The notes beneath the pieces were generated by a model. That model saw only the letters and a program-made list of their open reading frames with translations. It was not told the DNA's origin and did not search any database. The translations under genes and the position numbers were made by a program. Positions 24,237-32,898 of a stretch of DNA of 36,059 bases are shown piece by piece (within the stretch, counting starts at the first letter, position 1; every line of letters begins with the position of its first letter). Source of the stretch: an uncultured Lachnospiraceae bacterium (GTDB taxonomy: Bacteria > Bacillota > Clostridia > Lachnospirales > Lachnospiraceae); contig CAMOIV010000005.1 in NCBI GenBank assembly GCA_946616305.1, positions 1 through 36,059 of the forward strand. Direction: 5' to 3'.

Positions 24237-25478
24237 ATGGCAAGTGAGATAAAAGACATAAACCTGGCCCCTTCGGGGGAAACGAAGATAGAGTGGGTCA
24301 GACAGCACTGCGATCTGCTCCGGATGCTGTATGGAGAGTTCGAAAAGACAAAGCCCTTTGCAGGTAAAAAGGTAGCCCTGTCGGTACATCTTGAAGCAAA
24401 GACGGCCTTTCTGTGCCTGACCTTGAAGGCCGGAGGGGCAGAAATGTACGTAACCGGTTCGAACCCGCTTTCCACGCAGGACGATGTGGCAGCGGCACTG
24501 GTGAAGAACGGACTGGAGGTACATGCATGGCACGGAACCACCGATGAGGAATACAACCGCCACATAGATGCGGTATTGTCCGTAGGTCCCAACATCATCA
24601 TCGACGACGGCGGCGATCTGGTACACAGGATGCATACGGCATACAAGGACCTGATACCCCAGGTTATAGGCGGCTGTGAGGAGACTACCACAGGCATCAT
24701 AAGACTTGAGGCCATGAACAGGGCCGGAGACCTGAAATTCCCCATGGTAAGGGTCAATAATGCCATGATGAAGCACTTCTTTGACAACAGATACGGCACC
24801 GGCCAGTCAGTCTGGGACGGCATAAACAGGACCACAAACCTGATAGTCGCAGGCAAGAGGGTGGTAGTTGCCGGATACGGCTGGTGCGGAAAAGGCGTAG
24901 CCATGAGAGCCAAGGGCCTCGGAGCAAGGGTCATAGTAACGGAGATAGATCCTGTAAAAGCCATCGAGGCTGTAATGGACGGCTTTGATGTAATGCCCAT
25001 GAAGGAAGCGGCGCCGCTGGGAGATTTCTTTGTGACCGTAACAGGCTGTGACAAGGTTATCGACAGTGAGGATCTCTCCGTGATAAAGGACGGAGCCATC
25101 CTGACAAATGCCGGTCATTTTGACTGTGAGATAGACATGGCATGGATAAAGGCAAACGCCAAGAGGACATGGGAGGCAAGGAATAATATCATGGGATATG
25201 AGCTCCCCACGGGACAGAGCATATATGTGCTGGGCGAAGGAAGGCTTGTGAACCTTGCGTGCGGAGACGGACATCCCGCAGAGATAATGGATATGTCATT
25301 TGCGATCCAGGCTCTTTCCGCCAAATATCTGCTAGAGCACGGATCCGAGCTAAAGGAGATGCTGATAGACGTGCCGGAGGAAGTAGACCGTCATGTGGCA
25401 GAGCTCAAGCTTGATTTCCTCGGCAAGAAGATCGATAAGCTCACAAAGGAGCAGGAGGCATACCTGAATCAGGCATAG
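24237..25478 (+). CDS. ahcY: S-adenosylhomocysteine hydrolase
   Basis: A 413-residue NAD-dependent enzyme that reversibly splits S-adenosylhomocysteine into adenosine and homocysteine, relieving product inhibition of methyltransferases. The track ORF starts at 24126, but the ATG at 24237 has ggagg at a 6-base spacing and begins the conserved protein (MASEIKDINLAPSG). Visible signatures include GCEETTTGIIRL, the NAD-binding GKRVVVAGYGWCGKG near residue 206, TNAGHFDCEID and the C-terminal EEVDRHVAELKL. Length is typical of the bacterial/archaeal short form. It is transcribed from its own promoter. Confidence 0.96.
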   Translation: MASEIKDINLAPSGETKIEWVRQHCDLLRMLYGEFEKTKPFAGKKVALSVHLEAKTAFLCLTLKAGGAEMYVTGSNPLSTQDDVAAALVKNGLEVHAWHGTTDEEYNRHIDAVLSVGPNIIIDDGGDLVHRMHTAYKDLIPQVIGGCEETTTGIIRLEAMNRAGDLKFPMVRVNNAMMKHFFDNRYGTGQSVWDGINRTTNLIVAGKRVVVAGYGWCGKGVAMRAKGLGARVIVTEIDPVKAIEAVMDGFDVMPMKEAAPLGDFFVTVTGCDKVIDSEDLSVIKDGAILTNAGHFDCEIDMAWIKANAKRTWEARNNIMGYELPTGQSIYVLGEGRLVNLACGDGHPAEIMDMSFAIQALSAKYLLEHGSELKEMLIDVPEEVDRHVAELKLDFLGKKIDKLTKEQEAYLNQA

Positions 25479-25524
25479 ATCAGGCAGAACCGGATGGACA
25501 CCTGTGCCGGCGGCATAAGGCCAT

Positions 25525-25553
25525 TTGACCGGGAATGCAATGTATTATAGAAT
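25525..25553 (+). promoter_or_regulatory. Promoter of the SRP RNA gene
   Basis: TTGACC at 25525-25530, a 17-base spacer and TAGAAT at 25548-25553 predict a start near 25558-25560, exactly where the RNA's 5' pairing strand begins. Confidence 0.75.
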
Positions 25554-25557
25554 GTAC

Positions 25558-25712
25558 AGGTCGGCTGGACGGGTTGAAGGTGATGACTCTCCGGTCCCGT
25601 GCAATGGAAGCCCTCGAACCGTGTCAGGTCGGGAACGAAGCAGCACTAAGGGGTGTCTTTCATGTGACGCGGGGAACCCGGGGACGAGCCTTTGATCCGC
25701 CCGGTCGATCTT
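25558..25712 (+). ncRNA. ffs: Signal recognition particle RNA
   Basis: The conserved Ffh-binding core reads GTGTCAGGTCGGGAACGAAG and continues CAGCACTAAG, closely matching the SRP RNA consensus (GTCAGGTCCGGAAGGAAGCAGCA). Flanking sequence (GGTCCCGTGCAATGG before it; TCATGTGACGCGGG and CCCGGGGACGAGCC after it) aligns with the Bacillus scRNA arm. The 5' end (aggtcggctggacgg) pairs with the 3' end (ccgcccggtcgatct) over 15 bases with wobbles and one mismatch, and six Ts follow. This closes a rod of about 155 nt. That is longer than E. coli 4.5S RNA and shorter than Bacillus scRNA, and I see no clear Alu domain. The GGAA tetraloop is closed by G-C instead of the usual C-G. The 3' boundary is approximate. 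The 387-base gap between ahcY and the next gene is otherwise promoter and leader. Confidence 0.93.
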
Positions 25713-25788
25713 TTTTCCGATACGAGTCCGCAGGTTACCTTTTCCAACAAAAAAGAGAATAAAATCAACTTATAATCCGACGGATAAC

Positions 25789-25797
25789 TGATATAAT
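25789..25797 (+). promoter_or_regulatory. Extended -10 promoter of the FGGY kinase gene
   Basis: TGATATAAT is an extended -10 element with a perfect TATAAT at 25792-25797. The -35 is poor. The gene starts about 65 bases downstream. Confidence 0.55.
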
Positions 25798-25865
25798 AGA
25801 AAAGGTTATCGACTTTTACATTATCAAAGATCGAGTCATACATACAGCACAGGAGGTAGAATCTT

Positions 25866-27455
25866 ATGGGAGCAAAAGAACTCATCGAAGCAGGAAAGAC
25901 CACACTCGGTATAGAATTCGGATCAACCAATATCAAAGCGGTCCTCATAGGGGAAGACTATGAACCACTGGCATCCGGAAAGCATTCCTGGGAAAACCGT
26001 CTGGAGAACGGGATCTGGACATACACCCTGGATGATATCTGGGACGGGTTACATGACTGCTATCAGAATCTGAGAAAAGATGTAGAGGATAAATACGGAG
26101 TTAATCTCACCACCACCGGAGCCATAGGCTTTTCGGCTATGATGCACGGATATATGGTATTCGATGAGAAGGACGAACTGATGGTTCCCTTCCGCACATG
26201 GAGAAATACCATTACAGGACAGGCAGCAGACGAGCTCACGTCCCTCCTTGATTTCAATATACCTCAGCGCTGGTCCATAGCGCATCTTTATCAGTCCATA
26301 CTCAATAAAGAGGAGCATGTGGCAAGGATACGTACTCTTATGACCCTTTCGGAGTATATACATTGGCAGCTTTCGGGAGAGAAAGTGGCAGGCATAGGAG
26401 AAGCATCCGGTATGTTCCCCATCGATTCCTCCATAAACGATTATGATCAGGGCCGCCTGGACAAGTTTGACGAGAAGATCGCATCCTACGGCTTCCCCTG
26501 GAAGATAAGGGATATCCTCCCCAAGGTCATGGTAGCCGGAGAGAATGCCGGAGTCCTGACCGAAGAAGGAGCAAAGAAGCTTGATATAACAGGCAATCTT
26601 AAGGCAGGTATACCCATGTGCCCTCCCGAGGGAGATGCCGGCACGGGCATGACGGCAACAAATGCAGTAAAGGAGCGTACCGGAAATATATCTGCAGGAA
26701 CAAGCTGCTTTGCCATGATAGTACTGGAGAAGCCCCTGTCCAAGGTATATACGGAGCTTGACATGGTAACCACCCCCACAGGTAAGCCCGTAGCAATGGC
26801 TCATGTGAATAACTGCACATCAGACCTGAATTACTGGGTAAATATCTTCAAAGAGGTTATTGCCCTGGGAGGTTTTGAATTCCCGGGTAATATCTATGAG
26901 GCCTTATTTGACAAGGCTTTGACAGAGGATCCGGATTGCGGCGGAGTCCTTTCATATAATTACTTCTCCGGCGAGCCAATTACGGGCATGGAGGAGGGGC
27001 GTCCCCTCCTGGTACGTACCCCCAATGCCAAATTCGATCTGGCCAATCTTATGAGATCCATCCTTTATTCCGCCATGGGCAGCCTGAAGATAGGTATGGA
27101 TATACTTATCCGTAAGGAAAATGTGGAAGTGGACAAGATCACGGGACACGGCGGATGGTTCAATTCCGGAGTCAGTGCTTCAAAGGTCATGGCAGCGGCA
27201 CTTGATACACCTGTGTCCACCATGTCTACGGCAGGCGAGGGAGGACCCTGGGGTCAGGCCGTTCTTGCAGCTTACATGATAGGTAAGCAGGACGGAGAGA
27301 GTCTGGATGAATTCCTTGAAAAGAAGGTATTTGCCAAAGCCGAGACGAAGACAGTGGAGCCTCTGGCAAGCGATGTGGAAGGCTTTGACAAGTGGCTTAA
27401 CATGTACAAGGCAGGTCTGCCCATCGAAAGAGCAGCCATTGACTCCATAAAGTAA
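25866..27455 (+). CDS. FGGY-family carbohydrate kinase
   Basis: A 529-residue sugar kinase of the actin-like ATPase fold. The N-terminal phosphate-1 loop reads [17 protein letters not shown]. The sugar-binding region [17 protein letters not shown] is near residue 86, and the ATP site carries [24 protein letters not shown] and the C-terminal GHGGWFNSG. It phosphorylates a pentose, pentulose or related sugar. Overall size and motifs suggest a relative of L-ribulokinase or xylulokinase, but no isomerase, epimerase or transporter is adjacent, so the substrate is unknown. It has a strong aggaggt ribosome binding site, its own promoter and its own terminator. Confidence 0.88.
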   Translation: MGAKELIEAGKTTLGIEFGSTNIKAVLIGEDYEPLASGKHSWENRLENGIWTYTLDDIWDGLHDCYQNLRKDVEDKYGVNLTTTGAIGFSAMMHGYMVFDEKDELMVPFRTWRNTITGQAADELTSLLDFNIPQRWSIAHLYQSILNKEEHVARIRTLMTLSEYIHWQLSGEKVAGIGEASGMFPIDSSINDYDQGRLDKFDEKIASYGFPWKIRDILPKVMVAGENAGVLTEEGAKKLDITGNLKAGIPMCPPEGDAGTGMTATNAVKERTGNISAGTSCFAMIVLEKPLSKVYTELDMVTTPTGKPVAMAHVNNCTSDLNYWVNIFKEVIALGGFEFPGNIYEALFDKALTEDPDCGGVLSYNYFSGEPITGMEEGRPLLVRTPNAKFDLANLMRSILYSAMGSLKIGMDILIRKENVEVDKITGHGGWFNSGVSASKVMAAALDTPVSTMSTAGEGGPWGQAVLAAYMIGKQDGESLDEFLEKKVFAKAETKTVEPLASDVEGFDKWLNMYKAGLPIERAAIDSIK

Positions 27456-27490
27456 GGAATAAAAGATACCTGTATACCAAAGATCACATG

Positions 27491-27540
27491 CCCCCCGGCG
27501 GACCGGATGATATGCCATCCATTCGCCCGGGGGTTTTATT
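27491..27540 (+). terminator. Intrinsic terminator after the FGGY kinase
   Basis: A long GC-rich stem (ccccccggcg ... cgcccggggg, with a bulge) is topped by an inner ggatg/atcc pairing and followed by ttttatt. It separates the kinase from the flagellar group. Confidence 0.82.
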
Positions 27541-27550
27541 CTGCAATCAT

Positions 27551-27577
27551 TAATTAAAACCGGATTCTGTCCGATAA
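27551..27577 (+). promoter_or_regulatory. Sigma-28 (FliA/SigD) type flagellar promoter
   Basis: TAATTAAA at 27551-27558, 11 bases, then TCCGATAA at 27570-27577. The consensus is TAAAGTTT-N11-GCCGATAA, so spacing is exact and the -10 matches 7 of 8. The predicted start, 6-8 bases later, falls at or next to the ATG at 27585. Confidence 0.72.
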
Positions 27578-27584
27578 ATTATTT

Positions 27585-30536
27585 ATGAGAATAGATTTAA
27601 ACATGCTGCAGTCTAAAAACCTCGAGGAGTCATCAGTCCCGGCAGCGACTATAAAAAATGACGCCTCTCATGTCTCAAAGCCTGTAAAGGGCGGCGGCGT
27701 ATTCCTGGATCATGCCCAGGATACCATCCTTAAGCAGGACCGTTCAAAAAAAAGATCCATCGCCGAACAGGCGGAACAGATAGATCTGATGGGACCCAAG
27801 GCACACATGGATCAGATGATCATCGTGTCCTCCACCATGTCCGAACAGGATGCAAAGAAGCTTTCGGAGGAGGGCTTCGACCTTAGCGAGATGGAGCCGG
27901 GGGATGCAGTGAACTCCCTTGACCGTATGAAGGTGCGTCTTGCAGAAGCAGGGGTCAATGTGGCGGGATATACGGATACCGTATCATCCAGGGAGGCCTC
28001 CGAGATCCTGGGCAGGACAGTTAACCTCGCAGCACAACCTGTGATACAGAATGATCCGGCAGTCTTCACGGCAACGGACTCCGGGTCCGCCATATTGTCA
28101 GATCCCGCATCCCGTGTAATGCCGGACCCTGCAGCCGGTGCCATCACCGAAGCGGCAGAAGGATTCTTTGACAAGGCTGTGACTGAAGATGAGATAGCCT
28201 TAACCCTTACGGCCTTTGATCTTCCGGTAACGGAAGCAAACACGGCATCGGTCATGGAGGCCGTGAACATGGCCTCACAGCTTGGCCCTGTCGGGGATGA
28301 TGTAAGGATATACATGACCGACAATGAAATGGAGCCTACCATAGAGAACCTCTTTGCAGCGGAATTCTCCGGAGCAGGGATGCGCCGTGGGGACGCGGAA
28401 AGATATGTCACCAATGATATGGGATATCTGGGCAAATCCGGAAATCTTGAAAGAACGGTCAGTACAGAAGTACCGGAAAAGGCAGGAGAGGATAAAGCGG
28501 CAGGACCCTATGAGGGTATAGAAGAGCAGATAAGGGAGATAGCAGCCGAAGCAGGTTATGAGGGAGATGACGAGGTTATAAGAGATGCCTTTGATCTGGT
28601 CAATGCGGGGGTGCCCTTAACAAAGGAAAGCATCAGGATGTATGAGGATACGAAGAGCATCGATATCCGTCCTTCAAAAAAGGCCCTGATGGAAGCCATT
28701 GCGTCGGGACAGCCTGCAAAAAAAGCGTACCTCGTCAGGGATTACAACAATATCAAATCAGAGCGTATCTTAAAGGAATCAGCCCTTTCCATATCCACGG
28801 ATGTGAACAGAAAGCTTGCCGATAAGGAAGTAAGGCTGGATACCTCATACCTTGAAAAAGATGTGGAATCCCTTAAGGCAAGGGAAAAGGAAGCCTTCGA
28901 CCTGCTGGAAGAGACCCTGTCCGTAAGGTCCGACATATTAAAGGCACCGGCAGATATCCTGGGAGATGACAGGATCCTTGACGCCTTAGGCTCCATGGGG
29001 TATGGCAGGGAGATACCTGCAGGGCAGGAAGGCACTGCAGGAGATGTAACTCTGAGGGACATACATGAGAGGATACCGGATCATGCCAGGGTATATGAAG
29101 AAGCCGGCAGGACCTATGAAGCGGTAGGGACCGAGGTAAGGGCAGATCTTGGAGACAGTATCCGTAAAGCATTTGCAAACACGGACTTTAAGGCTATCCT
29201 GGAGGATAAGGGACTTGAAGATAATCCTATCAACGAAAGAGCAGTAAGGATCATCGCAAACGACCATCTGGAGCTTACAAAGGAAAACATCGAAAAGATC
29301 GCATCAGCCGACCGGGAGCTGAATTCCGTTCTCGACGCTCTCACGCCGAACCGCGTGTTAAAGATGATAAAGAACAACATAAACCCCCTTGAGATGGGCA
29401 TAAATGAACTGGGTGAAAAGCTCCTCATGCTTCAGGATGAGGAACATGCCCCGGTAGAGGACTTTGCAAAATATCTGGTATCGGAAAGGCAGAAGGGAAA
29501 TATAACGGAAGAGGAAGCCACATCATATGTGGGCATATACAGGCTGGTAAATGCCATAAACTCCGGAGATCACAGCGCCATAGGCACGGTTCTTTCAAGC
29601 GGCATGGAGATGAATTTCACGAATCTCCTGTCAGCAGTAAGGACATCGAAAAAGGCTCATATAGACCAGTATATCGATGAGAATTTTGCCGGTATCGAAA
29701 GGGTCGCAGGCGAGAGCACTCAAAGGATAGATGCCATGATACGTACAGCGTACTCCGGCGAAGACTATAAGGAGGAGCAGTATAAGGACGAAGCAAGGAG
29801 CTTTGCCGAAGCCGCAAAGGCAGACGAAGAGATATACAGGATGCTGGAGGAGGCCGATCTGCCTCAGAGCGCCAGAAACGTCAATGCCTATGAGCAGCTT
29901 ATGAGCAGGGGAGGCAATCCCTTCATACAGGATCTTATGAAGGATACCTCCGAAAAAGCAAAGGAGCGGATAAAGGATCAAAGAGACAGAGTACTTGATG
30001 CCATGGGATCGGGAGACCCTGAAAAGCTTAAGGAAGCCTACGATGAGATGGTGGAGAGCGAGCTCATAGGAGCCTTTGAGGGAGAACGTATAGATATCAG
30101 AGCTCTCCAGAGCAGGGAAAAGGTCATAAATATAAAGAAAAGCCTTGCAAAAAACGAGAATTATCACATACCTGTGGAGTTTGAGGGAGAGATAATAAAC
30201 ATCAATCTTCAGATCAGGCATGGAGAAAAACGAAATTTGGTCGATATATATTTTGAGACCGATGTTTTCGGTCCGGTACATATGAACCTGAATTTCGAGG
30301 ATAAGGTGTCGGGCCGCATAATTACCGGGAATCCCTCGGGAAGAGACCACTTCAAAGAAAAGCTTGACAGCATAAGAAGTGCCATAGAGGAAGCATCGGG
30401 AAAGGAAACAGATCTTAAGGTCGGCAATAAGGAAATAGCCGATGATCATGAAGCCATGGATGGCGAAGTCAGAACAGGCAGTGCAATGCTTTACCGCACG
30501 GCAAAGGCAGCACTTGATGCCATACTGACACTTTGA
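27585..30536 (+). CDS. Large flagellar-locus protein with a FliK-like C-terminal region (DUF6240-like)
   Basis: A 983-residue acidic, mostly helical protein with no signal peptide or membrane helix. It resembles the DUF6240 proteins I recall from Lachnospiraceae flagellar loci. Residues about 860-950 (YHIPVEFEGEIININLQIRH; DVFGPVHMNLNFEDKVSG) have the alternating beta-strand pattern of the FliK C-terminal domain, which controls hook length in flagellar export. This is inference. It begins right after a sigma-28 promoter and precedes flagellin by 33 bases. No ribosome binding site precedes the ATG at 27585 or the next ATG at 27603, unlike nearly every other gene here, so leaderless translation is possible. 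Confidence 0.65.
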   Translation: MRIDLNMLQSKNLEESSVPAATIKNDASHVSKPVKGGGVFLDHAQDTILKQDRSKKRSIAEQAEQIDLMGPKAHMDQMIIVSSTMSEQDAKKLSEEGFDLSEMEPGDAVNSLDRMKVRLAEAGVNVAGYTDTVSSREASEILGRTVNLAAQPVIQNDPAVFTATDSGSAILSDPASRVMPDPAAGAITEAAEGFFDKAVTEDEIALTLTAFDLPVTEANTASVMEAVNMASQLGPVGDDVRIYMTDNEMEPTIENLFAAEFSGAGMRRGDAERYVTNDMGYLGKSGNLERTVSTEVPEKAGEDKAAGPYEGIEEQIREIAAEAGYEGDDEVIRDAFDLVNAGVPLTKESIRMYEDTKSIDIRPSKKALMEAIASGQPAKKAYLVRDYNNIKSERILKESALSISTDVNRKLADKEVRLDTSYLEKDVESLKAREKEAFDLLEETLSVRSDILKAPADILGDDRILDALGSMGYGREIPAGQEGTAGDVTLRDIHERIPDHARVYEEAGRTYEAVGTEVRADLGDSIRKAFANTDFKAILEDKGLEDNPINERAVRIIANDHLELTKENIEKIASADRELNSVLDALTPNRVLKMIKNNINPLEMGINELGEKLLMLQDEEHAPVEDFAKYLVSERQKGNITEEEATSYVGIYRLVNAINSGDHSAIGTVLSSGMEMNFTNLLSAVRTSKKAHIDQYIDENFAGIERVAGESTQRIDAMIRTAYSGEDYKEEQYKDEARSFAEAAKADEEIYRMLEEADLPQSARNVNAYEQLMSRGGNPFIQDLMKDTSEKAKERIKDQRDRVLDAMGSGDPEKLKEAYDEMVESELIGAFEGERIDIRALQSREKVINIKKSLAKNENYHIPVEFEGEIININLQIRHGEKRNLVDIYFETDVFGPVHMNLNFEDKVSGRIITGNPSGRDHFKEKLDSIRSAIEEASGKETDLKVGNKEIADDHEAMDGEVRTGSAMLYRTAKAALDAILTL

Positions 30537-30569
30537 ATCATTAATGCATCATAATGAGGAGGGCTATCC

Positions 30570-31724
30570 ATGAAGATCAACAGCAATATCACTGCGTATA
30601 TCACCAACAACGCATACCTTCAGAACGAAAAGAGACTGACTGCATCGACAGCCAGAATGTCCAGCGGATATAAGCTCAATACCGCAGGAGACGATCCCGC
30701 GAACTTTGCCATAGCCGCAAAGCTGCATTCCATGCTTAAGGGTATAGACAAGGTAAAAACAAACCTGACCACCGGCATATCAGTCATAGAGACAGCGGAA
30801 GCGGCAATGGCCGAGACCCAGGAGATGATACAGAGGATGAACGAGCTTGCGGTAAAGGGCTCCAACGGAACTCTGTCAAGCTCCGACAGAAGGAATCTCC
30901 AGGATGAAGTAGAGCAGATACTTAAAGAGGTGGACCGTATATCAAAGACCGTGGAGTTCAACGGCATGAAGCTGGTAAACGGCAACTTCCAGGACAGGGG
31001 CTATACAAACCAGCTTCCCGTATCCGTGATGTATTACAACGAACAGACAAAGGCAGGCCACTATCTTATAAACCTCCAGAAGAGCGGAGATACATATACG
31101 GTAGCCAACAGCGCAGCAACTCCTCTTCCTGCCGGCTACGGCAATGCAGAAGCTCTCTTCGGCTCGGTGGATCCTGCAAGCATCACTATTAAGACCGAAA
31201 CGGTGCCGGTGGAGAACAGTTCCGATTATATAGATTATGTGACGATATACGGACGCAACGGGTCCGAGATGCAGTTTCGTGTAAAGAACGGTGTTACAGC
31301 GGATCCGCTGGATATGGAGCTTACGGGAAAAGGCTCCATGAGGCTTCAGGTGGGAACAGAGGAAGGTGAGGTCATCAGCGCATCCATCCCGGATATGGGA
31401 GTGGACGCCATAGGACTTTCGGGCCTTGACCTGACCACCATGGAGAGCTCACGGGAAGCACTGGACAAGATCAATAATGCCATGGAATACGTGAGCAGAG
31501 CCAGATCAAGGATGGGAGCATACGAAAACAGACTTGAAAACACTGCCTCCTTCATGAATGCATATAACGAGGACGTAACCTCGGCAGTCTCCCGTATAAG
31601 GGATACCGATATGGCCGAAGAGATGACGGAATTCACCAACCTTCAGGTACTGACCCAGGCAGGCATCAGCATGCTGTCACAGGCAAATGAGATGCCCCAG
31701 CAGGCTCTGCAGCTCATACAGTAA
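30570..31724 (+). CDS. hag: Flagellin
   Basis: A 384-residue filament protein. The N-terminal D0/D1 helices are clear: MKINSNITAYITNNAYLQNE, then ARMSSGYKLNTAGDDPANFAIA and MIQRMNELAVKGSNGT. The C-terminal helix ends SQANEMPQQALQLIQ, as in typical flagellins. The variable middle (about residues 145-285) is of moderate size. It lacks a signal peptide, as expected for export through the flagellar channel. A strong aggaggg precedes the ATG. No promoter was seen directly upstream, so it is probably read from the sigma-28 promoter at 27551. FliS follows 33 bases later. Confidence 0.94.
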   Translation: MKINSNITAYITNNAYLQNEKRLTASTARMSSGYKLNTAGDDPANFAIAAKLHSMLKGIDKVKTNLTTGISVIETAEAAMAETQEMIQRMNELAVKGSNGTLSSSDRRNLQDEVEQILKEVDRISKTVEFNGMKLVNGNFQDRGYTNQLPVSVMYYNEQTKAGHYLINLQKSGDTYTVANSAATPLPAGYGNAEALFGSVDPASITIKTETVPVENSSDYIDYVTIYGRNGSEMQFRVKNGVTADPLDMELTGKGSMRLQVGTEEGEVISASIPDMGVDAIGLSGLDLTTMESSREALDKINNAMEYVSRARSRMGAYENRLENTASFMNAYNEDVTSAVSRIRDTDMAEEMTEFTNLQVLTQAGISMLSQANEMPQQALQLIQ

Positions 31725-31757
31725 GGAGCAGCGCCGTAAGAAGACAAGGAGGCGGCT

Positions 31758-32210
31758 ATGACATCTGAGAAAAAGCAGGAATACACACGCAGGATCGTAG
31801 AAGCAAATCCCACAGGGATCATAGCTATCACCTACGAGGTAGCCCGTGATTATTATCAGGATGCCATACTGGCATTTAAGGCAGGGGACAAGGACACCTA
31901 CCGTCTGGAGATAGAAAGGGGGAATAAATGCGTGGAGCAGCTCATCATGGCGCTGGATCCCGCTTATCCGATCTCGGTATATCTCCTAAGGCTGTATAAC
32001 TACATCCTCTCCTGCGCCAGAAAAGCATCTTTTGCATATGATATAAAGGAACTTGATGAACCTATAGATATACTTAAGACCATAGGAGAAAGCTTCGAAA
32101 AGATAGCTCCCGAGGACAAAAGAGCCCCTCAGGTAAATAAAAAAGAGGAGGTATACGACGGGCTCACATATAACGCAAAAGGCCTTACCAATACCACGGT
32201 AAAAAGATAG
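31758..32210 (+). CDS. fliS: Flagellin export chaperone FliS
   Basis: A 150-residue helical protein. NPTGIIAITYEVARDYYQDA, then NKCVEQLIMALDPAYPISVY and LLRLYNYILSCARKA, fit the FliS four-helix bundle, which binds the C-terminal helix of flagellin in the cytoplasm and keeps it unfolded for export. It is slightly longer than many FliS proteins (about 125-135), with an extra polar tail. It lies directly after flagellin, and the ATG has acaaggagg upstream. Confidence 0.87.
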   Translation: MTSEKKQEYTRRIVEANPTGIIAITYEVARDYYQDAILAFKAGDKDTYRLEIERGNKCVEQLIMALDPAYPISVYLLRLYNYILSCARKASFAYDIKELDEPIDILKTIGESFEKIAPEDKRAPQVNKKEEVYDGLTYNAKGLTNTTVKR

Positions 32211-32337
32211 ATCACGCCATATTTGCGCCATTGTACATAAAAAAATACAATTACGATATTTATTTTTGAGGAAATCTGACGATATAATACATGGGTAAGC
32301 AGTTATGCCCGGATTTTATCGAAAGGAGGATTCTGAT

Positions 32338-32760
32338 ATGAGTATGAAGGTCGGAACAGGAATGAGCCGGTACTATGACGTATCCCGTCTTTCAAGAACT
32401 TCCGATATAGACAGGACCTCCCGTGTAGGACAGAAGGAAGCGGCGGATTCCCTGCAGAACAACAGCAGGAACGGAAGCCAGTATATATCACAGGATCACG
32501 GCGGAGTCATACAGACCCGTGTATCCGATGCCAATGCATACCAGAAGAATCAGATCGATACCAACCGTCAGACGGTTGAGAAGATGGCAGAGAAGCTCAT
32601 GAGCAAGCTTCCCGATATCCTTAAGGATATGCAGAGCATACCTCAGACAACAGCCCAGACCGAAACAGAGAGCCGCGTAGCTGTAAACGAGAGGAATGCG
32701 GCATTAGTAGCAGAGAGACAGCAGCAGGATGCGGCAGCGCTCCAGAACTTCTCGCTGTAA
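32338..32760 (+). CDS. Small unknown protein at the end of the flagellar group
   Basis: A 140-residue hydrophilic protein with no match I recognise. The track starts at 32305, but the ATG at 32338 has aaggagg at a good spacing (MSMKVGTGMSRYYDVSRLSR). The first ~75 residues are Ser/Arg/Asn-rich and look disordered. Residues 78-105 (TVEKMAEKLMSKLPDILKDM) form a likely amphipathic helix, and the tail is Gln- and Ala-rich. No signal peptide or membrane helix is present. A TATAAT at 32283-32288, without a clear -35, may give it its own promoter. Position suggests a flagellar or motility accessory role, which is only contextual. Confidence 0.75.
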   Translation: MSMKVGTGMSRYYDVSRLSRTSDIDRTSRVGQKEAADSLQNNSRNGSQYISQDHGGVIQTRVSDANAYQKNQIDTNRQTVEKMAEKLMSKLPDILKDMQSIPQTTAQTETESRVAVNERNAALVAERQQQDAAALQNFSL

Positions 32761-32784
32761 GATACATCATATACGATATCAAAG

Positions 32785-32812
32785 GCTGTCGCCGGAAGGC
32801 GGCAGCTTTTTT
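32785..32812 (+). terminator. Intrinsic terminator of the flagellar group
   Basis: A 9-bp stem (gctgtcgcc / ggcggcagc, one wobble) with a GGAA loop is followed directly by six Ts. Confidence 0.92.
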
Positions 32813-32836
32813 CAGCCTTTTTTAAGCCTCATAGGT

Positions 32837-32865
32837 TTGACGAAGGATATGTGCTGCGATAAAAT
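32837..32865 (+). promoter_or_regulatory. Promoter of metG
   Basis: TTGACG at 32837-32842, a 17-base spacer and TAAAAT at 32860-32865 predict a start near 32872. The leader is under 30 bases, so there is no T-box. Confidence 0.72.
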
Positions 32866-32898
32866 CATTTTAATCGAATTTCAGGAGGAAACACATAA

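Noticed and set aside
25535-25762. A 75-residue plus-strand ORF in the ahcY-kinase gap
   Set aside because: It coincides with the SRP RNA gene and has no ribosome binding site.
29631-30449. A 272-residue minus-strand ORF inside the large flagellar gene
   Set aside because: Antisense shadow with no recognisable motif, lying inside a frame with good coding character.
32866-32898. A possible T-box leader before metG
   Set aside because: The leader is under 30 bases and has no specifier hairpin or antiterminator.
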